Positions 63,196 to 64,000 of a DNA stretch of 64,000 nt are shown here, piece after piece. Within the stretch, counting starts at the first letter, position 1. Each line of letters starts with the position of its first letter. The position numbers and the translations under genes were made by a program. The notes beneath the pieces were generated by a model. That model was not told the DNA's origin, searched no databases, and saw only the letters and a list, made by a program, of their open reading frames with translations. Origin of the DNA: Clostridium puniceum (lineage in GTDB: Bacteria > Bacillota > Clostridia > Clostridiales > Clostridiaceae); the NCBI RefSeq assembly GCF_002006345.1, contig NZ_LZZM01000179.1, positions 1 to 64,000 of the forward strand, written 5' to 3'.

Positions 63196-64000
63196 ATGAA
63201 TGTAAAAGAATTAGCCAAAGAAATCCTAAAGCAAGTTGGAGGGAAAGAAAACGTATCTGGATTAACTCACTGTGTGACAAGACTAAGATTTAATTTGAAA
63301 TCTTTAGAAAATGTTGATGAACAAACTATTAAAAATATTCACGGAGTTATGGGGGTGGCAAATAAAGGAGGGCAATTTCAAGTTATAATTGGACCTGAAG
63401 TTGCAAAAGCATTTAAAGAAATTCAAAAAATAGGTGATTTTACGAATAATAAGACTGATTCTTCAGATGAGGAAAATAAAAGTGTAATTAATAAGATATT
63501 AGATACTATCGCAGGAATATTTTCACCTATTTTACCAATTATCGCTGGAGCGGGAATGACTAAAGCACTATTGTCAGTGTTGGTACTATTTAATCTAATT
63601 GATAAGACGGGAACAACATATTACTATTTAAGTTTTATTGCTGATGCGGCGTATTATTTCTTGCCGATTTTCCTAGCACCATCAGCAGCACGTAAGTTTA
63701 ACTGTAATCCATACATGGCAATGCTAATGGGTGCTATTTTACTTCATCCCAAATTTGTTGTATTAAAAGATGCGGCTAGTATGAGTTCATTTTTTGGATT
63801 ACCAGTTAAGTTGGTAGCTTATTCATCTTCAGTTATTCCAATTATCTTAATAGTATGGGTATTATCATATGTTGAAAGATTTGCTGAAAAAGTTATACCA
63901 TCTGTAATTAAATTTATTGCTAAACCATTACTTATTTTATTAATTATGTCACCTATTGCACTAGTTGTTTTAGGACCACTTGGAACAATTCTAGGAGACG
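63196..64000 (+). CDS. PTS beta-glucoside EIIBC(A) component, BglP-like, 3' truncated by window end
   Basis: The ATG at 63196 follows TAGGAGGG; 268 codons are visible before the window ends. EIIB (about 1-90) has the phosphorylated Cys in LTHCVTRLRFNL. The EIIC domain begins around 105 (IAGIFSPILPIIAGAGMTKALLS) with PIFLAPSAARKFNCNPYMAM, matching BglP-type beta-glucoside permeases. Whether an EIIA domain is fused at the C-terminus cannot be seen. Together with the antiterminator and the two RATs it forms a typical bgl operon. Confidence 0.92.
   Translation, partial: MNVKELAKEILKQVGGKENVSGLTHCVTRLRFNLKSLENVDEQTIKNIHGVMGVANKGGQFQVIIGPEVAKAFKEIQKIGDFTNNKTDSSDEENKSVINKILDTIAGIFSPILPIIAGAGMTKALLSVLVLFNLIDKTGTTYYYLSFIADAAYYFLPIFLAPSAARKFNCNPYMAMLMGAILLHPKFVVLKDAASMSSFFGLPVKLVAYSSSVIPIILIVWVLSYVERFAEKVIPSVIKFIAKPLLILLIMSPIALVVLGPLGTILGD

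Overview
The window is AT-rich DNA (about 70-75% A+T by eye) with strong AGGAGG-type ribosome binding sites, many T-tailed hairpin terminators and gene families typical of a cluster I Clostridium. These include a choline-type cell-wall-binding repeat protein, EFR1 flavodoxin/ferredoxin, a CD3324-like protein, DUF4317, a 2-hydroxyacyl-CoA dehydratase activase, an AcoR-type sigma-54 activator and a 2,3-butanediol dehydrogenase. A solventogenic saccharolytic species near the C. beijerinckii group is the best guess; this is inferred from gene content, not from a search. No rRNA, tRNA or CRISPR array is visible.

Layout. 1-436: 3' end of a group II intron sitting inside an IS3-family transposase gene. 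486-3212: a CooC-type ATPase remnant, a LysR regulator and a MetE-like methyltransferase. 3457-14455: two iron-siderophore ABC systems, each with a Fur-type box. The first is SBP-permease-permease-ATPase. The second is divergent from an AraC regulator and a siderophore-type esterase. 7867-9672 is a secreted cell-wall-binding protein. 14456-18113: a decayed zone with fragments of an MBL hydrolase, a peptide ABC ATPase and an oligoendopeptidase F, an intact DMT transporter, and three copies of a dispersed ~45-50 nt element. 18211-24299: AraC regulator, PTS EIIBC and GH106-like glycosidase, with a broken EIIA gene. 24598-32297: methyltransferase, CD3324-like, DUF1062, aldehyde dehydrogenase, secreted lipase-like hydrolase and DUF4317 genes, plus EFR1 and transposase remnants. 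32470-37853: a Crp/Fnr regulator divergent from a giant tandem activase and two cupins. 38230-43271: EFR1, then a two-component system with a lantibiotic-immunity-type ABC transporter. 43759-47338: poorly known genes (FlxA-like, membrane proteins, TetR). 47858-53985: a candidate small RNA or leader, an arylsulfotransferase remnant and a complete Opp/Dpp operon. 54053-57902: a CadC/CadA metal-efflux operon and an HD hydrolase. 58044-61402: a sigma-54 activator, three upstream activator sites, a -24/-12 promoter and butanediol dehydrogenase. 61865-64000: a BglG antiterminator and a beta-glucoside PTS gene, each preceded by a RAT/terminator switch.

The window mixes well-wired regulons (iron, antimicrobial peptides, Cd/Zn, sigma-54 alcohol metabolism, beta-glucosides) with gene graveyards. 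The least explained unit is the Crp/Fnr, tandem activase and dual cupin locus. It has a perfect palindromic operator and both iron-sulfur cysteine pairs intact, but no dehydratase subunit genes beside it. The most unexpected non-coding signals are the dispersed element joined to terminators, the promoter-to-terminator transcript at 47.9 kb and the triple TGTATCA activator sites.
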